Positions 1 to 8,632 of a stretch of DNA of 64,000 bases are shown here, one piece after another. Numbering within the stretch: position 1 is the stretch's first letter; the number at the start of each line of letters is the position of its first letter. This DNA is from Deltaproteobacteria bacterium (GTDB lineage: Bacteria > Desulfobacterota > Desulfobacteria > Desulfobacterales > Desulfosarcinaceae), in the NCBI GenBank assembly GCA_021824175.1, contig JAKALP010000013.1, positions 62,001-126,000 on the forward strand, in the 5' to 3' direction. The position numbers and the translations under genes are program-made. A model generated the notes under the pieces. That model was not told where the DNA came from and did not search any database. It saw only the letters and a list, made by a program, of their open reading frames with translations.

Positions 1-1
1 T

Positions 2-1183
2 GAAGACGACGCTTGCCAACCAGAGGGGTCGGGCAAAAGTCATTCGGATCGAGGCGGAGACCGGCGCTACCACTCAGCCAGCGCTCTGAATATTGTGGTC
101 GTCTCCACCGGTTCCATGAAATATGGCCTGGTGGTGGATCAACTGCAGGATTCTGAAGAAATCGTCGTTAAGCCGCTGGGCCGCGACCTTAAGAAATGCA
201 AGGGCTATGCTGGCGCTACCATCATGGGTGACGGCCGGGTAGCCTTGATTTTGGACGTATCCAATCTGGCCCAAATGGCGGGTCTCTCCACGGTAGAGGG
301 TTCAGCCCGGGCCGCTGAAGTGGCCGAAAAAGAACGCGCTGCTGTCCGCGCCGGCCGTGACAGGCAATCGCTGTTGCTCTTCCGCGGCGCCGTGGATGAG
401 CAGTTCGCCGCTCCGCTCAATCTGGTGGAACGCATCGAGAAAATTAATCGCGCCGACATCGAGCATCTGGGCGGCAAGCAGGTCATGCAGTATCGGGGCG
501 GCACATTGCCGCTGTTCACCATCGACCAAGTGGCCTCGGTCAAACCCCTGGCCGATCAGGAAAACCTGCTGGTGATCGTTTTTGTTGTGGCCGGACGCGA
601 AATCGGATTGCTGGCCATCGGCCCCGTGGACGCCCTGGAAGCCAGCTTGAATATCGACGGAACCACCCTGCGCCAGACCGGCATCATGGGCTCGGTGATC
701 GTCAACAACAGCACCACTCAACTGGTAGATATCGTTGAAATCGTGCAGACCCTCAATCCCGAGTGGTTCAAGAAAGAGGAGAGCAAGAAGAAGAAGGAAG
801 AAGAAGGCAAATCTGCGACCATCCTTTTTGCCGAAGACTCCAGCTTCTTCCGCAGCCAGGTCAAAGGCTCCATGGTGAAGGAAGGTTTTGAGGTGCTCGA
901 GGCTGAAGACGGTGTCATCGCCTGGGATTTGTTGCAACAGAATGCGGAGAACGTTTCCATCGTGGTCACCGATATCGAGATGCCCAACATGGATGGCTTT
1001 ACCTTGACTCGCAAGATCAAGGAACATCCAATTTATTCCCGCTTGCCGGTTATCGCCCTGACCACCCTGGCGGGCGAAGAAGATATCGCCCGGGGCAAGG
1101 CCGCGGGCATCGATGACTACCAGATCAAACTGGATCGCGAACGGCTCATTAAGAGTATTCATGATCATCTCAAGGCGGCCTGA
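2..1183 (+). CDS. cheA: CheA hybrid histidine kinase, C-terminal part (cut by window edge)
   Basis: The frame is open to the left edge, so the phosphotransfer and kinase domains lie outside the window. The visible 393 residues read in order: end of the CheA P5 regulatory (CheW-like) domain, with the family run KPLGRDLKKCKGYAGATI and GDGRVALILDV; a second CheW-like domain (about residues 120-255); a Lys/Glu-rich linker; and a receiver domain (about 270-390) with phospho-acceptor Asp in VVTDIEMPNMDGF. CheA phosphorylates CheY/CheB-type regulators in response to chemoreceptors. An in-frame GTG at 95 falls inside the conserved P5 fold and is not the start. It heads the cheW-cheB-cheR operon. The CheW-plus-receiver tail makes it a hybrid kinase like FrzE-type proteins. 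Confidence 0.93.
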   Translation, partial: EDDACQPEGSGKSHSDRGGDRRYHSASALNIVVVSTGSMKYGLVVDQLQDSEEIVVKPLGRDLKKCKGYAGATIMGDGRVALILDVSNLAQMAGLSTVEGSARAAEVAEKERAAVRAGRDRQSLLLFRGAVDEQFAAPLNLVERIEKINRADIEHLGGKQVMQYRGGTLPLFTIDQVASVKPLADQENLLVIVFVVAGREIGLLAIGPVDALEASLNIDGTTLRQTGIMGSVIVNNSTTQLVDIVEIVQTLNPEWFKKEESKKKKEEEGKSATILFAEDSSFFRSQVKGSMVKEGFEVLEAEDGVIAWDLLQQNAENVSIVVTDIEMPNMDGFTLTRKIKEHPIYSRLPVIALTTLAGEEDIARGKAAGIDDYQIKLDRERLIKSIHDHLKAA

Positions 1184-1243
1184 TCGATGAACCGGAAGTA
1201 AATCACGCCGGCGCCTGGCGGCGCCGCTAAGGGGAGATAACGC

Positions 1244-1726
1244 ATGGCAAAGGTAACCCAGCATCACGCTATTCAAACCTCGTCCGATCGAAAAAATGAC
1301 GGCACAGTAGAACTGGCCACTTTCTATGTGGGCAGTGCTTTGTGCGGCATGGACATCTTAAAAGTCCAGGAGATCAACAAACTGATGGAGATGACCAAAG
1401 TGCCCCAAGCGCCCACCTATGTCATGGGCATCTTGAACCTGCGCGGCCAGATCGTGACCATCATCGACTTAGGGAAGAAACTGGGCCTAACCGAAATTGA
1501 AATCAATGAATCCTCCCGCAACATCATTGTCAACTCCGACAACGAGTACATCGGCCTGTTGGTATCGCGCATCAGCGACGTAGTGGAGGCGGATTGGCAA
1601 AAGGTCGAGCCGCCGCCGGCCAATATCGGCGGCATGCAAGGCATCTTCTTCAAAGGGGTCTTTAAGATGGAAGACCGCTTGATCGGAATATTGGATGCTG
1701 ATCGGGTTTTAGCTGAAGACAACTGA
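1244..1726 (+). CDS. cheW: Chemotaxis coupling protein CheW
   Basis: 160 residues, the usual CheW length, forming one CheW-like SH3 fold: LATFYVGSALCGMDILKVQEI near the N-terminus, then GILNLRGQIVTIIDLGKKLG, the region that docks CheA P5 and receptors. CheW bridges chemoreceptors and the kinase at the cytoplasmic face of the membrane. The ATG at 1244 has a good ribosome site (GGGGAG at 1230-1235). It follows cheA by 60 bases, which include a small GC-rich inverted repeat (GGCGCC either side of TGGC), and precedes cheB, so the genes are almost certainly co-transcribed. Confidence 0.93.
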   Translation: MAKVTQHHAIQTSSDRKNDGTVELATFYVGSALCGMDILKVQEINKLMEMTKVPQAPTYVMGILNLRGQIVTIIDLGKKLGLTEIEINESSRNIIVNSDNEYIGLLVSRISDVVEADWQKVEPPPANIGGMQGIFFKGVFKMEDRLIGILDADRVLAEDN

Positions 1727-1789
1727 TTCAAAAAGCCATTGAGCGGATTAAGGGAAATATAAAGACCCGAAAAAGTATTGGATCCTCTT

Positions 1790-2941
1790 ATGACACAGAC
1801 GAACAAACCACTTAGAATCTTGGTTGTCGATGATACGGTGGTCTATCGTAAAATTGTCTCCGATGTATTGGCGGAGCTGCCGGATGTTGAAGTAGTCGGC
1901 TCGGCCCACAATGGCAAATCAGCGTTGATTAAGATTAAAAGTCTGCAACCCGATCTGTTGACGCTCGATATTGAAATGCCCGAAATGAATGGGCTGGAAG
2001 TACTACAGTTCCTGCAAAAAGAGGCCCCCGGCGTGGGCGCCATCATGCTCAGCACTCTAACGCAGCAGGGCGGCGCCATGACCATGCGCGCTTTGGACCT
2101 GGGGGCCTTTGATTTCATCCCCAAGCCCCAATCGGGGACCATGGCGGAGAACAAAGAGGCGGTCAAATCCGCCCTAGCTCCCATGCTTAAGGCGTTCAGC
2201 CGCAGCCGGGAAATCCGTCAGCGCTTATCCACCATGACTCCCAGGACCGAAAAGGTCGCCCCGGTGCTTCGACCTCAGTGGCGGCCACCGGCCAAGGAAA
2301 ACGAAGCCGTTGTCCATCGTCCTGGAAGTTCTTCCATCGTGGCCATCGGCATCTCCACGGGCGGCCCCAACGCGTTATCGCAAATGCTGCCCAGACTGCC
2401 CGCCGATATTGGCATTCCCATCGTCATTGTACAACACATGCCGCCTCTTTTTACCCAGTCCCTGGCCAATAGCCTGAACAACAAATGCTCCATCGCGGTG
2501 CGCGAAGCCACCAACGGTGAGGCTCTGATGCCCAATGTGGCCTATGTCGCCCCCGGCGGCAAGCAAATGAAGATCGTGGCGGGCGGCGATGGCACCCAGC
2601 GTGTGCTTAAAATCACCGATGATCCACCAGAGAACAACTGCAGGCCATCGGTGGACTACCTGTTCCGTAGCGTGGCAGACCATTATGTGGGCCGCGCCAC
2701 AGGCGTGATTATGACCGGTATGGGTTCCGATGGAACGGCCGGCCTTAAAATAATGAAAAGAAACGGCGCCTACGTCATCGCCCAGGATGAAGCCTCCTGT
2801 GTGGTTTTCGGCATGCCCAAAGAGCCCATAGAATCGGGCATTGTCGATGTGGTGGCGCCTCTGGACCGCATCGCCGCTGAGATACTCAAAACCATATCCT
2901 TCAGCGCGCGGATGGCCATCAAAGAACAGGCCAAAGGATAA
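1790..2941 (+). CDS. cheB: Chemotaxis response regulator / protein-glutamate methylesterase CheB
   Basis: 383 residues from the ATG at 1790; a TTG at 1778 is a less likely start. An N-terminal receiver domain carries the phospho-acceptor Asp in LLTLDIEMPEMNGLE and the lysine of DFIPKPQ. A linker of about 60 residues leads to the methylesterase domain with the catalytic triad contexts AIGISTGGPNAL (Ser), IVIVQHMPP (His) and MTGMGSDGTAG (Asp). CheB removes methyl groups from, or deamidates, glutamyl sites on chemoreceptors when phosphorylated by CheA, giving adaptation. The opposing enzyme CheR is encoded next. Confidence 0.95.
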   Translation: MTQTNKPLRILVVDDTVVYRKIVSDVLAELPDVEVVGSAHNGKSALIKIKSLQPDLLTLDIEMPEMNGLEVLQFLQKEAPGVGAIMLSTLTQQGGAMTMRALDLGAFDFIPKPQSGTMAENKEAVKSALAPMLKAFSRSREIRQRLSTMTPRTEKVAPVLRPQWRPPAKENEAVVHRPGSSSIVAIGISTGGPNALSQMLPRLPADIGIPIVIVQHMPPLFTQSLANSLNNKCSIAVREATNGEALMPNVAYVAPGGKQMKIVAGGDGTQRVLKITDDPPENNCRPSVDYLFRSVADHYVGRATGVIMTGMGSDGTAGLKIMKRNGAYVIAQDEASCVVFGMPKEPIESGIVDVVAPLDRIAAEILKTISFSARMAIKEQAKG

Positions 2942-2992
2942 CAGCACCGAGCATTGAATGGAACATCTCAAGGACGATGTGAGAATAACCCC

Positions 2993-3919
2993 ATGAGCCT
3001 GACGACACCCGGGAATATCTCCCGTAACACCTCTCCAAATTCAGCGGCCCCGGCCCCCAAGCCGGAGCTCAAGCCGATCCCGGGGATGCGCAAGACCGTA
3101 AAAATCACCCCAGCCGAAGTACAGCTGTTTTCGAAGTATATCTACGGGCTGTGTGGGATCAACATCGAGGCATCCAAGTCCTACTTGCTGGAGACTCGGT
3201 TGGGTCGCATGCTGGAAAATGAGAAGTGCGACTCGTTCACGACATTCTATCATAAGATCAAAAGCGATCCCTCGAAGAAATTGGAACACCAGATGGTGGA
3301 TGCCATGACCACCAATGAAACCCTTTTCTTCCGGGACACAAACCCCTTTGAACTGCTCAAACATAAAATACTGCCCGAGGTCTTCGACCGCCGTATGGGC
3401 AAGTCGGGGGCCATCCGTATTTGGAGCGCGGCCTGCTCAACCGGTCAGGAGATCTACAGCATTGCCATAACGCTGAGAGAACTGCTGGGACCAACACCCA
3501 CTATCAACCTTAAGTTGATGGGCACCGATATCTCTGATGCCGCCATCAAGCAGGCCAGCTACGGCGTCTACAATAAATTCGAAATTGAACGCGGCTTGCC
3601 GCAGGAGCGTTTGCAGCGCTACTTTTCACCTTCGGGTGAAACCTGGAGAATCAAGGATGAAATCCGATCCATGGCCTCATTTCAGAAGTTCAACCTGATG
3701 GGGTCGTTTGCCAGTCTGGGCAAATTCGACATTATCTTCTGCCGTAATGTTGCCATTTACTTCACCTTTGAGGATCGGGTGAAATTATTCGAAAAAATCG
3801 CGGACGTTCTTGAACCGGACGGTTATTTGATCATCGGCGCCACCGAATCGCTCACCGGTGTCTGTCCGCGTTTTGTGCCCAAGCGCCATCTGAAAGCTAT
3901 TTTTTACCAATTGAAATGA
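2993..3919 (+). CDS. cheR: Chemotaxis protein methyltransferase CheR
   Basis: About 308 residues from ATG 2993; a TTG at 2954 would add 13 unconserved residues. The first 30 residues are Pro/Ser/Ala-rich. An all-helical N-terminal CheR domain (FSKYIYGLCGINIEASK) is followed by the SAM-dependent methyltransferase domain with RIWSAACSTGQEIYSIAI (SAM site), LMGTDISDAAIKQA and FDIIFCRNVAIYFT. CheR transfers methyl groups from SAM to receptor glutamates, opposing CheB. CheR often ends its catalytic signature with RNVxIYF, seen here as RNVAIYF. The gene follows cheB by about 50 bases in the same operon. Confidence 0.94.
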   Translation: MSLTTPGNISRNTSPNSAAPAPKPELKPIPGMRKTVKITPAEVQLFSKYIYGLCGINIEASKSYLLETRLGRMLENEKCDSFTTFYHKIKSDPSKKLEHQMVDAMTTNETLFFRDTNPFELLKHKILPEVFDRRMGKSGAIRIWSAACSTGQEIYSIAITLRELLGPTPTINLKLMGTDISDAAIKQASYGVYNKFEIERGLPQERLQRYFSPSGETWRIKDEIRSMASFQKFNLMGSFASLGKFDIIFCRNVAIYFTFEDRVKLFEKIADVLEPDGYLIIGATESLTGVCPRFVPKRHLKAIFYQLK

Positions 3920-3959
3920 TTGCTCAAATCAGCGTTTCTTTGGTTGTGGAGGAAATACA

Positions 3960-4517
3960 ATGCAAGCACTTAAAATTCTAGTGGTCGATGATGATCCGGT
4001 CACACGCACCTTATTGGCCAAACGCCTGAGCAAGGAAGAGTATCAGGTGGATACCGCCCAATCCGGGGTGGATGCGGTGCGCAGCATCGCCGATAATTAT
4101 TATGACGTAGTCCTGACTGACCTGATGATGCCCGGCGGCGTGGACGGTATCGGAGTGTTGGAAACAGCCAAGGAGCACAATTTGAAAACCGAGGTCATGC
4201 TAATCACGGCCCACGGCAGCATCGACAATGCCATTATCGCCATGAAAAAAGGGGCCTATGATTACCTCCAAAAGCCGATCAACTTCGACGAGCTGATTTT
4301 ACGCTTGGCCAAAATCCAGAATTTGAAACATTTAATGAAAAATGCCAGTGATTTGCGCCTGGCCATGGAGACGACCGAGCAAGTCTCGAGCGAAACAATT
4401 CAAAACCTGGAGATGACTGTAGCCGCCTTGGAAGAGCGCATATCCAATATTCGAACCATACTCCAGCGCGCTGGGGTGTCTGCCGAGGAGCGCATCTCCA
4501 TGGCCTTGGTAGGATGA
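3960..4517 (+). CDS. Response regulator, receiver domain with helical tail, no output domain
   Basis: 185 residues with a strong ribosome site (GGAGGAAATACA before the ATG). Residues 1-120 are a receiver domain with the acidic pocket ILVVDDDP, phospho-acceptor Asp in VVLTDLMMPGGVDGIGVLE, the Thr/Ser region MLITAHGS and the Lys of YLQKPINF. The remaining 60 residues are predicted helix/coiled coil (TIQNLEMTVAALEERISNI) with no DNA-binding or enzyme domain. As the last gene of the chemotaxis operon it may be a CheY-like output or phosphate sink for the hybrid CheA; the receiver resembles that of NtrC/AtoC proteins, so a degenerate ancestor of that type is possible. Confidence 0.85.
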   Translation: MQALKILVVDDDPVTRTLLAKRLSKEEYQVDTAQSGVDAVRSIADNYYDVVLTDLMMPGGVDGIGVLETAKEHNLKTEVMLITAHGSIDNAIIAMKKGAYDYLQKPINFDELILRLAKIQNLKHLMKNASDLRLAMETTEQVSSETIQNLEMTVAALEERISNIRTILQRAGVSAEERISMALVG

Positions 4518-4803
4518 GCATTGCCACTGCCTCTCCCGTCAATCCGCGTCCTATCCGCCTGGAGTTTCAGGCGATAATCGTTGACTCCCACTAAGCGTCT
4601 ATCTATATTGTCTCAAATCGGAAACCGAAGTTTCCTTCCATAGATTGTCTCCTTTGTATTCCTAAACCCAGCCACGAAGGCCGTGAGGACAACACTAAAG
4701 GCTCCTGGAGCATTCGTCCTTCAACTTCCAGGACAAAGGTCGGCAAGGGGTATTGCCATCTCTTGCCCGACCAGGGGCCGCGGCTTTTGATCATTGGCGC
4801 TCT
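4518..4803 (+). other. Leader region upstream of cbiQ with two strong hairpins
   Basis: 286 bases without a gene. Two inverted repeats could form hairpins in a cbiQO leader: TCCTGGA 4703-4709 with TCCAGGA 4727-4733, and GGTCGGCAAG 4738-4747 with CTTGCCCGACC 4762-4772 (one bulged base). A palindromic GCCGCGGC followed by four T lies at 4777-4788, just before the cbiQ ATG at 4804. The arrangement could be an attenuator or metal-responsive leader, but I do not recognise a known riboswitch; the cobalamin B12 box is not present. Confidence 0.35.
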
Positions 4804-5724
4804 ATGACGGATATCACTATTATCCATAAGCCCTTGTGGCAATTGTTTAAGATATTTGTGCCCGCCGTAGCCCTTTTGTGGGCCGCGGCAGCGTGGCTGC
4901 GCCGCCGGGCCTATCAGCGCAGCACGCCCGGCGAAGAGCCGGACTGGTCCATACCGCCATTGCCCCAGGCAGGTGCCGTCTCCCTGCTGCATCGATGGGA
5001 TGTGCGGGTCAAAATCATCACTATTTTATCCTATAGCTTCATGATTGCCGCCCTGCGACACCCTGCACCGGCTGTGGCCGCAATAATTGTTTCATTGCTC
5101 GTCGTGGCGGTCGCCAAGACGCCGCCGGCCAAAGTCCTGCTGCGGCTGCTGGCCATCAGTGGATTTTTAGGTATGTTTCTGGTGGTGATGCCGCTTTCTA
5201 TTCCGGACCGAAGCGGTGATACCGTTCTGATCTTCAATGGCTGGTCATGGTTGGGCTTTAACTTGCGCGGATTGCAGCTGGCCGCCACCATCGCGGCCAA
5301 AGCGGTGGCCATTACCCTTCTGATGGAACCCTTGATAGCTACAGCGCCATTGCCGGTCACCCTGTACGGGCTGGCCAGGCTCGGGGCCCCGGACCTGATT
5401 GGCCAAATGGTACTGCTCAGTTATCGCTATCTGCATGTTTTCCGGCATGAAGCCCGACGCATGTCCGCCGGCATGCAAGTGCGCGGGTTCCGCAAACGCA
5501 GCAACCTGCAAACCCTGCGCGCAGTGGCCAACTTTTTGGGAATGTTGTTTGTCCGCAGCTTCGAACGCACCGAACGGGTATTTGACGCCATGCGAGCACG
5601 CGGGCACCGGGGCCGTTTCCCTGAGCCCGCGCCGTTGCATTTACGTGGCACTGATCTGATTTTGATGGCGGCCTGGTTGGCGGTGGGCGTAATGCTGATA
5701 AGCTATGATCGATTTGGGTATTGA
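4804..5724 (+). CDS. cbiQ: Energy-coupling factor transporter transmembrane protein, CbiQ/EcfT family
   Basis: 306 residues from ATG 4804 (an upstream GTG at 4753 would add 17 residues of non-membrane sequence). After one N-terminal membrane segment and a Pro-rich loop comes the CbiQ fold: LLHRWDVRVKIITILSYSF at the start of the helical core, four more hydrophobic segments, and cytoplasmic coupling helices with Ala-Arg-Gly motifs MQVRGFRKR and MRARGHRGR, which contact the ATPases. EcfT proteins couple ATP hydrolysis to a substrate-binding S component. The stop overlaps the next gene, which encodes the ATPases. No S component (CbiM/NikM) is present in the window. The extra N-terminal helix is not typical of minimal CbiQ. 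Confidence 0.85.
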   Translation: MTDITIIHKPLWQLFKIFVPAVALLWAAAAWLRRRAYQRSTPGEEPDWSIPPLPQAGAVSLLHRWDVRVKIITILSYSFMIAALRHPAPAVAAIIVSLLVVAVAKTPPAKVLLRLLAISGFLGMFLVVMPLSIPDRSGDTVLIFNGWSWLGFNLRGLQLAATIAAKAVAITLLMEPLIATAPLPVTLYGLARLGAPDLIGQMVLLSYRYLHVFRHEARRMSAGMQVRGFRKRSNLQTLRAVANFLGMLFVRSFERTERVFDAMRARGHRGRFPEPAPLHLRGTDLILMAAWLAVGVMLISYDRFGY

Positions 5725-7540
5725 AGATATAGAGAGAACTTCGGTCATGCATGAATCAATGGAAATTCTGGAACAACCAGCACTGAGTGCGCCCCTATTC
5801 CGTTGCCGTGGATTGGGCTACCAGTATCCGAACGGCCCTCAGGCTCTGGACCATATCGATTTGGACATTGCTGCTGGAGACCGCCTGGCTCTGGTCGGCC
5901 AAAATGGTTCCGGCAAAACCACTCTGATCAAGCTGCTTTGCGGACTTCTATCTCCCGCCGCGGGCCAGCTGCTTTATAACGGCAGACCGCTGGAAGGTGA
6001 CCATCTGGAACGGAACCGGCTGAAGATCGGTCTGCTTTTCCAGGACCCCGATGACCAACTCTTCGGCCACACCCTGATCGAAGATGTAGCATTTGGTCCG
6101 CGAAACCAGGGGCTGAACGCGGAGCGGGCTGAAACAGTGGCACGCCAGGCCCTGATGAAGGTCAGTCTGGCGGAAAAAGCGTATCAAGAGCCCCACCATC
6201 TGAGTTTTGGACAGAAGAAGCGGGCGGCTCTGGCCGGTCTCTTGGCCATGCAGCCCGATGTATTGCTTCTGGACGAACCCACCGCCAACCTTGATCCTAA
6301 CCAAGAGCAGGTCTTTCTGGATCTGCTTCAAAATTTCAAGGGCACTCTCATTTGCATCAGTCATGATCTAATCTTTCTCTATGAGCTCTGCGACCGGGCC
6401 GTGGTGCTAGATTGCGGCCGCATTCAACACGACTATACCGTGCGCCACCTGGTCGCCCAGCCTTCGGCATTACGCTCCCATGGTCTCGACTTTTCTTTTC
6501 GCCTGGTAGTTACCGCGGATAGTGATTCGGCCCCTTCTACTTCCGCGCCTTCATGCGCCCCCTTGGCTCCCAATCCAGCGGCTCAGCCTGACCTGGTAGA
6601 TTTGCGTCAATTTAGCTACCGTTACCCGGATGGCACCCTGGCCCTCGATGGCATTGATTTAACCATGGTGGAAGGTGAACGCATTGCCATGGTAGGTGAG
6701 AATGGAGCCGGCAAAACCACATTGCTCGCGTGCCTGTTGGGATTGCGTCAAGGCCATGGTCAATTTCATTTCCGAGGAAAACCGGTGACCCGCGGACAGC
6801 GCCATGGCTTGTGGCGCCAGGTGGGCTTGGTCTTTCAGGATTGCGCGGATCAGCTCTTCTGCCCCACCGTGGCCGAAGAAGTCTCTTTCGGATTGCATCA
6901 GCTCGGCCTGCCCGATGCGGAGATTGACCGGCGCCTGGTTCAATCCTTGGAAAGAGTGCACCTGAGCGGATTTGAGCAGCGCGTTCCTCTGCATATGTCC
7001 GGCGGCGAACGCAAGCGGTTGGCTTTGGCGTGCGTGTTGGCCATGCAGCCCAGGCTGCTGATCTTGGATGAGCCCACGGCCGGCCTTGACCCCCAGGGCG
7101 AAGAGTTACTGCTGTCGATCCTCAAAGACCTTGAGGGCACGCTGTTGATCGTCAGTCATGACATGTTCTTTGTCCGCGAGTTGACTTGCCGTACAATCGT
7201 TTTGCATCAGGGCCGGATATTGGAAGATATGCCCACACACTCTTTCCTGCAGGACCGGCGACTAGGCAATCTTAATGGTTTAGCCTACTCTTTCAGGCAA
7301 CGTGGCAGTGACGCCATTCGACTGCTGCAACACGAACATGAGTATCTTCACGAGCACCACCATGTGCATGGCCATCCCCATGCGGCCGCGGACCAAGACC
7401 ATCCCCATGCCCATGGCCATGTTCACCGACATCGGTACTTTCACAGCCACCCCGGCCAGGAACAGCCCCATGAGCATGCCCCGCGCCGGATTCATCCCCA
7501 GGAGATGCATGATCATGGCGACGATGCTGAGAAGCCATGA
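5705..7540 (+). CDS. cbiO: Tandem ECF ATPase (CbiO-CbiO fusion) with histidine-rich tail
   Basis: 611 residues with two complete ABC ATPase domains, normally separate EcfA1/EcfA2 or a CbiO homodimer. Domain 1 (about 30-250): Walker A VGQNGSGKTTLIKL, Q-loop LLFQDPDDQLFG, signature LSFGQKKRAALA, Walker B LLLDEPTANLDP. Domain 2 (about 300-520): VGENGAGKTTLLACL, VFQDCADQLFC, MSGGERKRLALA, LILDEPTAGLDP. The last 65 residues hold dozens of His in HxHxH runs, a feature of Ni/Co handling proteins. The start overlaps the cbiQ end by 20 bases; ATG 5747 is an equally plausible start. Together with cbiQ it forms an energy module, probably for Co or Ni uptake (inference from the tail and family). Confidence 0.88.
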   Translation: MIDLGIEDIERTSVMHESMEILEQPALSAPLFRCRGLGYQYPNGPQALDHIDLDIAAGDRLALVGQNGSGKTTLIKLLCGLLSPAAGQLLYNGRPLEGDHLERNRLKIGLLFQDPDDQLFGHTLIEDVAFGPRNQGLNAERAETVARQALMKVSLAEKAYQEPHHLSFGQKKRAALAGLLAMQPDVLLLDEPTANLDPNQEQVFLDLLQNFKGTLICISHDLIFLYELCDRAVVLDCGRIQHDYTVRHLVAQPSALRSHGLDFSFRLVVTADSDSAPSTSAPSCAPLAPNPAAQPDLVDLRQFSYRYPDGTLALDGIDLTMVEGERIAMVGENGAGKTTLLACLLGLRQGHGQFHFRGKPVTRGQRHGLWRQVGLVFQDCADQLFCPTVAEEVSFGLHQLGLPDAEIDRRLVQSLERVHLSGFEQRVPLHMSGGERKRLALACVLAMQPRLLILDEPTAGLDPQGEELLLSILKDLEGTLLIVSHDMFFVRELTCRTIVLHQGRILEDMPTHSFLQDRRLGNLNGLAYSFRQRGSDAIRLLQHEHEYLHEHHHVHGHPHAAADQDHPHAHGHVHRHRYFHSHPGQEQPHEHAPRRIHPQEMHDHGDDAEKP

Positions 7541-7560
7541 TTGTTCATTTTCTTTTACTT

Positions 7561-7608
7561 CGTACTCGTACCCGAAAAACTCCGAGTACGAGTATGCGTA
7601 CGAGTACG
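7561..7608. repeat. Palindromic GTACTCGTAC/GTACGAGTAC element
   Basis: CGTACTCGTAC at 7561-7571 is a perfect inverted match of GTACGAGTACG at 7598-7608, and a third unit GAGTACGAGTA lies between them at 7584-7594. The 48 bases can form alternative stem-loops. It sits 20 bases after the cbiO stop, between convergent genes, next to a separate terminator hairpin. It may be a repetitive extragenic palindrome; only one copy is in this window. Confidence 0.65.
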
Positions 7609-7630
7609 ATGTGGGGAGTAGAAACATTCC

Positions 7631-7668
7631 AAAAATAAGCCTCCCGGCGCAGATGCGCGCGGGAGGCT
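7631..7668 (-). terminator. Rho-independent terminator for the CsgG-like gene
   Basis: AGCCTCCCGGCGC at 7638-7650 pairs with GCGCGCGGGAGGCT at 7655-7668 around the loop AGAT, with one small bulge. Read on the minus strand the hairpin is followed by TATTTTT, the expected U-tract. It lies 37 bases downstream of the stop of the minus-strand lipoprotein gene. Confidence 0.8.
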
Positions 7669-7704
7669 ATGACTTCCTTCGACTGGAGTAGTGGTTTGTG
7701 AGGC

Positions 7705-8499
7705 TTAATACTTCATATAAGATTGCGGCGTGTTTTCGGTGATGTACTTCACGGCGTTATAGATGCACGTCCGAATCGCTTTTTCCATGGGGGTCTTGGC
7801 ATATCCGCCCAAACCGCCAGCCATGGCGCCGGAACCACCGATGGCGCCCAAAACCCCACCCAAATTAACATCCTTGGCTACACCTTCGACGCGCGTGGCG
7901 GCTAATACTTCACTGGTTTCGGTATCCACGATGCGGATGTCCATGGCCATGGACGATTTGTTGTATGCGCCTTTGGCCGCGCCAAACAAGGCTGTGGCCT
8001 TGCCTAGGGTGCCGCCGCCAATACCACCGCCACCGCCCGAAGTGCCCGGTTCCCAACCAGTGATGGCCCCCATGATCAGCAAATCAGCGCCTTTAACCTT
8101 GCCCTTTTCCTTACCGCTTTTATCTGTGAGCCCCTGCTCGCGTAATGCCATTTCATTCGTAATCGAGCCGAGATTCTGGCGCTCCAGCACCCGGTAGCGT
8201 TTGGTTTGGACCATGGCCGTGGTCAGCATGTCTCTGAGTCCGGTCATATAGCCTTTATGCTCGGAGTGTTCGACCTCGATGCTTTGGCCACCAATCGTCA
8301 TCTTGGTGGTGCTCCCGCTTTGATCCACTTTCCACTCAAAATCAGCCACCGCCACCTTGGCCCGTGGACCATTGTATGGGGGCAGTTCCATGGCTTCGCC
8401 GGTATCGGTTTTGGCTTCCGGTTTCACCAAGCTCTCCATACACCCCCAGGAGTTCAAAATTGCCAATAATGCAAATAGTGCCAAAGTCTTACGGAACAT
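7705..8499 (-). CDS. CsgG/HfaB-like outer-membrane lipoprotein
   Basis: 264 residues. The N-terminus is a lipoprotein signal (MFRKTLALFALLAILNSWGC, Cys20 acylation site; Trp at -2 is unusual). The mature part resembles the CsgG family: PRAKVAVADFEWK, then DMLTTAMVQTKRYRVLERQ, the strand GADLLIMGAITGW, a Gly-rich loop where CsgG has its transmembrane hairpins, and AMDIRIVDTETSEVLAATRVEG. CsgG forms the curli export pore, but relatives in many diderms have unknown roles and no curli genes are near, so a curli function is not supported. It stands alone between the cbiQO operon and the ykgJ gene and ends in its own terminator. Confidence 0.75.
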   Translation of the reverse strand: MFRKTLALFALLAILNSWGCMESLVKPEAKTDTGEAMELPPYNGPRAKVAVADFEWKVDQSGSTTKMTIGGQSIEVEHSEHKGYMTGLRDMLTTAMVQTKRYRVLERQNLGSITNEMALREQGLTDKSGKEKGKVKGADLLIMGAITGWEPGTSGGGGGIGGGTLGKATALFGAAKGAYNKSSMAMDIRIVDTETSEVLAATRVEGVAKDVNLGGVLGAIGGSGAMAGGLGGYAKTPMEKAIRTCIYNAVKYITENTPQSYMKY

Positions 8500-8632
8500 T
8501 GCGGCCTCCTTTGCTGTTGGAACGTGTGGATAATTAATTGTAATTCGCCATGGCTGCTATGGAATGTTAAATGGCACACCCGGATCGATTCTGTCAAGGC
8601 GGAACTATCTAAACTTAAAAGACTTTTTGATC

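Noticed and set aside
4518-4803. Cobalamin riboswitch before cbiQ
   Set aside because: A GCCACTG occurs at 4523, but the B12 box and other conserved blocks are missing.
7280-7627. Minus-strand frame of 115 residues opposite the cbiO tail
   Set aside because: It is the complement of the His-rich tail and of the palindromic element; low-complexity, no ribosome site.
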